Position numbers and translations under genes: made by a program. 64,000 nt of DNA from Micropterix aruncella (taxonomy: Eukaryota; Arthropoda; Insecta; Lepidoptera; Micropterigidae). The stretch is taken from NCBI GenBank assembly GCA_944548615.1, contig OX155954.1:1903335-1967334 (forward strand), in the 5' to 3' direction. Shown here piece after piece: positions 63,406 through 64,000 of this stretch. Numbering within the stretch: the first letter of the stretch is position 1; each line of letters begins with the position of its first letter. The notes beneath the pieces are model-generated. The model was given only the letters and a program-made list of their open reading frames with translations. It did not search any database and was not told the origin of the DNA.

Positions 63406-64000
63406 TAGTTGCTAACGACAGGCGACTCCTGCTTAGTCAAGGACTTTTTCTTCAAACAATTTCAAGAGTCAAACGACTCTGAGTCGGTGGGAACTGGCAG
63501 TCGACAATCCAAGGTCACAATAGTGGATGTAGTGGGCTTAACTGACAAATGACCAGTATGGAAAATAATAAATCATGCCGAAAATGTATCTTCTATTTAG
63601 TTGTTACGCATCTAATAGTTTAGTTGTTTCTCTTCACACTCTTTCACATAATTTTAAATTTACATTTTTTTTTTACTTTTTGACAAAGTATCAACGATAA
63701 TTTTTGGATGTTAACCTGATGAACCCAGAAGAATAAACAAATACTAGAATTGACTCTACGCCGACTCTCATATTCGTTCGACTCGAGTCGAATGAGTTTG
63801 ACTCTTTGTTTCAAGTCGCCCATGACTAGTAGTTACCTAAAGATAAACATTCTGATGCAATTCAGCATCTCGTGTTTTACTGCTTCAGAGCTCAATTTGT
63901 AATTATTATTATTACTATTATTATTTTGTTTTACAGACATGCAGTATAATTGCCTGAATAATGTCTGAATTTAACACTGAGTTTATTTACACTATTTCAA
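63406..64000 (+). other. right edge of window, intronic
   Basis: Contains several ACGACTC/GAGTCGA-like words at 63420-63490 and 63760-63825 and a TTATTATTATTACTATTATT tract. No exon recognised. Confidence 0.45.

Overview
This 64 kb window is nuclear DNA from an insect. It is AT-rich, its genes have long introns with GT..AG borders, and all three genes are conserved animal genes. I cannot name the order with confidence. No tRNA, rRNA, CRISPR array or prokaryotic feature was recognised.

Layout. (1) About 823-17817, + strand: the 3' part of sidekick (sdk), a homophilic adhesion receptor. Ten clear exons encode six fibronectin type III repeats, one membrane span and a cytoplasmic tail ending in a PDZ ligand (SSFV); splice phases agree across every junction. 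A possible 21-nt in-frame microexon lies before the membrane-span exon. (2) 20126-28309, - strand, convergent with sdk: a complete four-exon AIMP2 gene (multi-tRNA-synthetase scaffold), 302 codons including the stop. (3) 33058 to beyond the right edge, + strand, divergent from AIMP2: the 5' part of E(bx)/Nurf301, the large subunit of the NURF chromatin remodeller (DDT domain, PHD finger, later conserved blocks). Ten exons are visible; the C-terminal PHD/bromodomain part is outside the window. The adhesion receptor, tRNA-synthetase scaffold and chromatin factor share no obvious pathway, and their proximity looks like ordinary synteny.

Transposable elements make up much of the rest. An apparently young Ty3/gypsy element with seemingly identical ~1.03 kb LTRs, intact gag and pol, and a canonical A AAA AAC slippery site sits antisense in an E(bx) intron. 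Other elements are: TTAA-flanked piggyBac-like MITEs, one nested in another with an empty-site relative nearby; a three-level nest of PIF/Harbinger-type elements at 30.3-31.6 kb carrying truncated MADF and transposase ORFs; a foldback family at 19.1 and 26.2-27.4 kb; a 1.65 kb element with 22-bp perfect inverted repeats; many 5'-truncated LINE fragments of at least four types; a DIRS-like fragment; and a dispersed SINE-like family. Simple repeats include two long (AT)n tracts separated by a perfect 95-bp-arm palindrome, a 30-bp x 7 minisatellite, and a strongly C/T-rich 1.4 kb E(bx) intron.

Most notable: the nested elements with readable insertion order, the candidate sdk microexon, the Gag with a CX2C-X9-CX2C finger and RG-rich tail, one clear (and one possible) frame break in GC-rich E(bx) exons, and the perfect palindrome between AT tracts. 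I did not find a convincing new multi-gene system.
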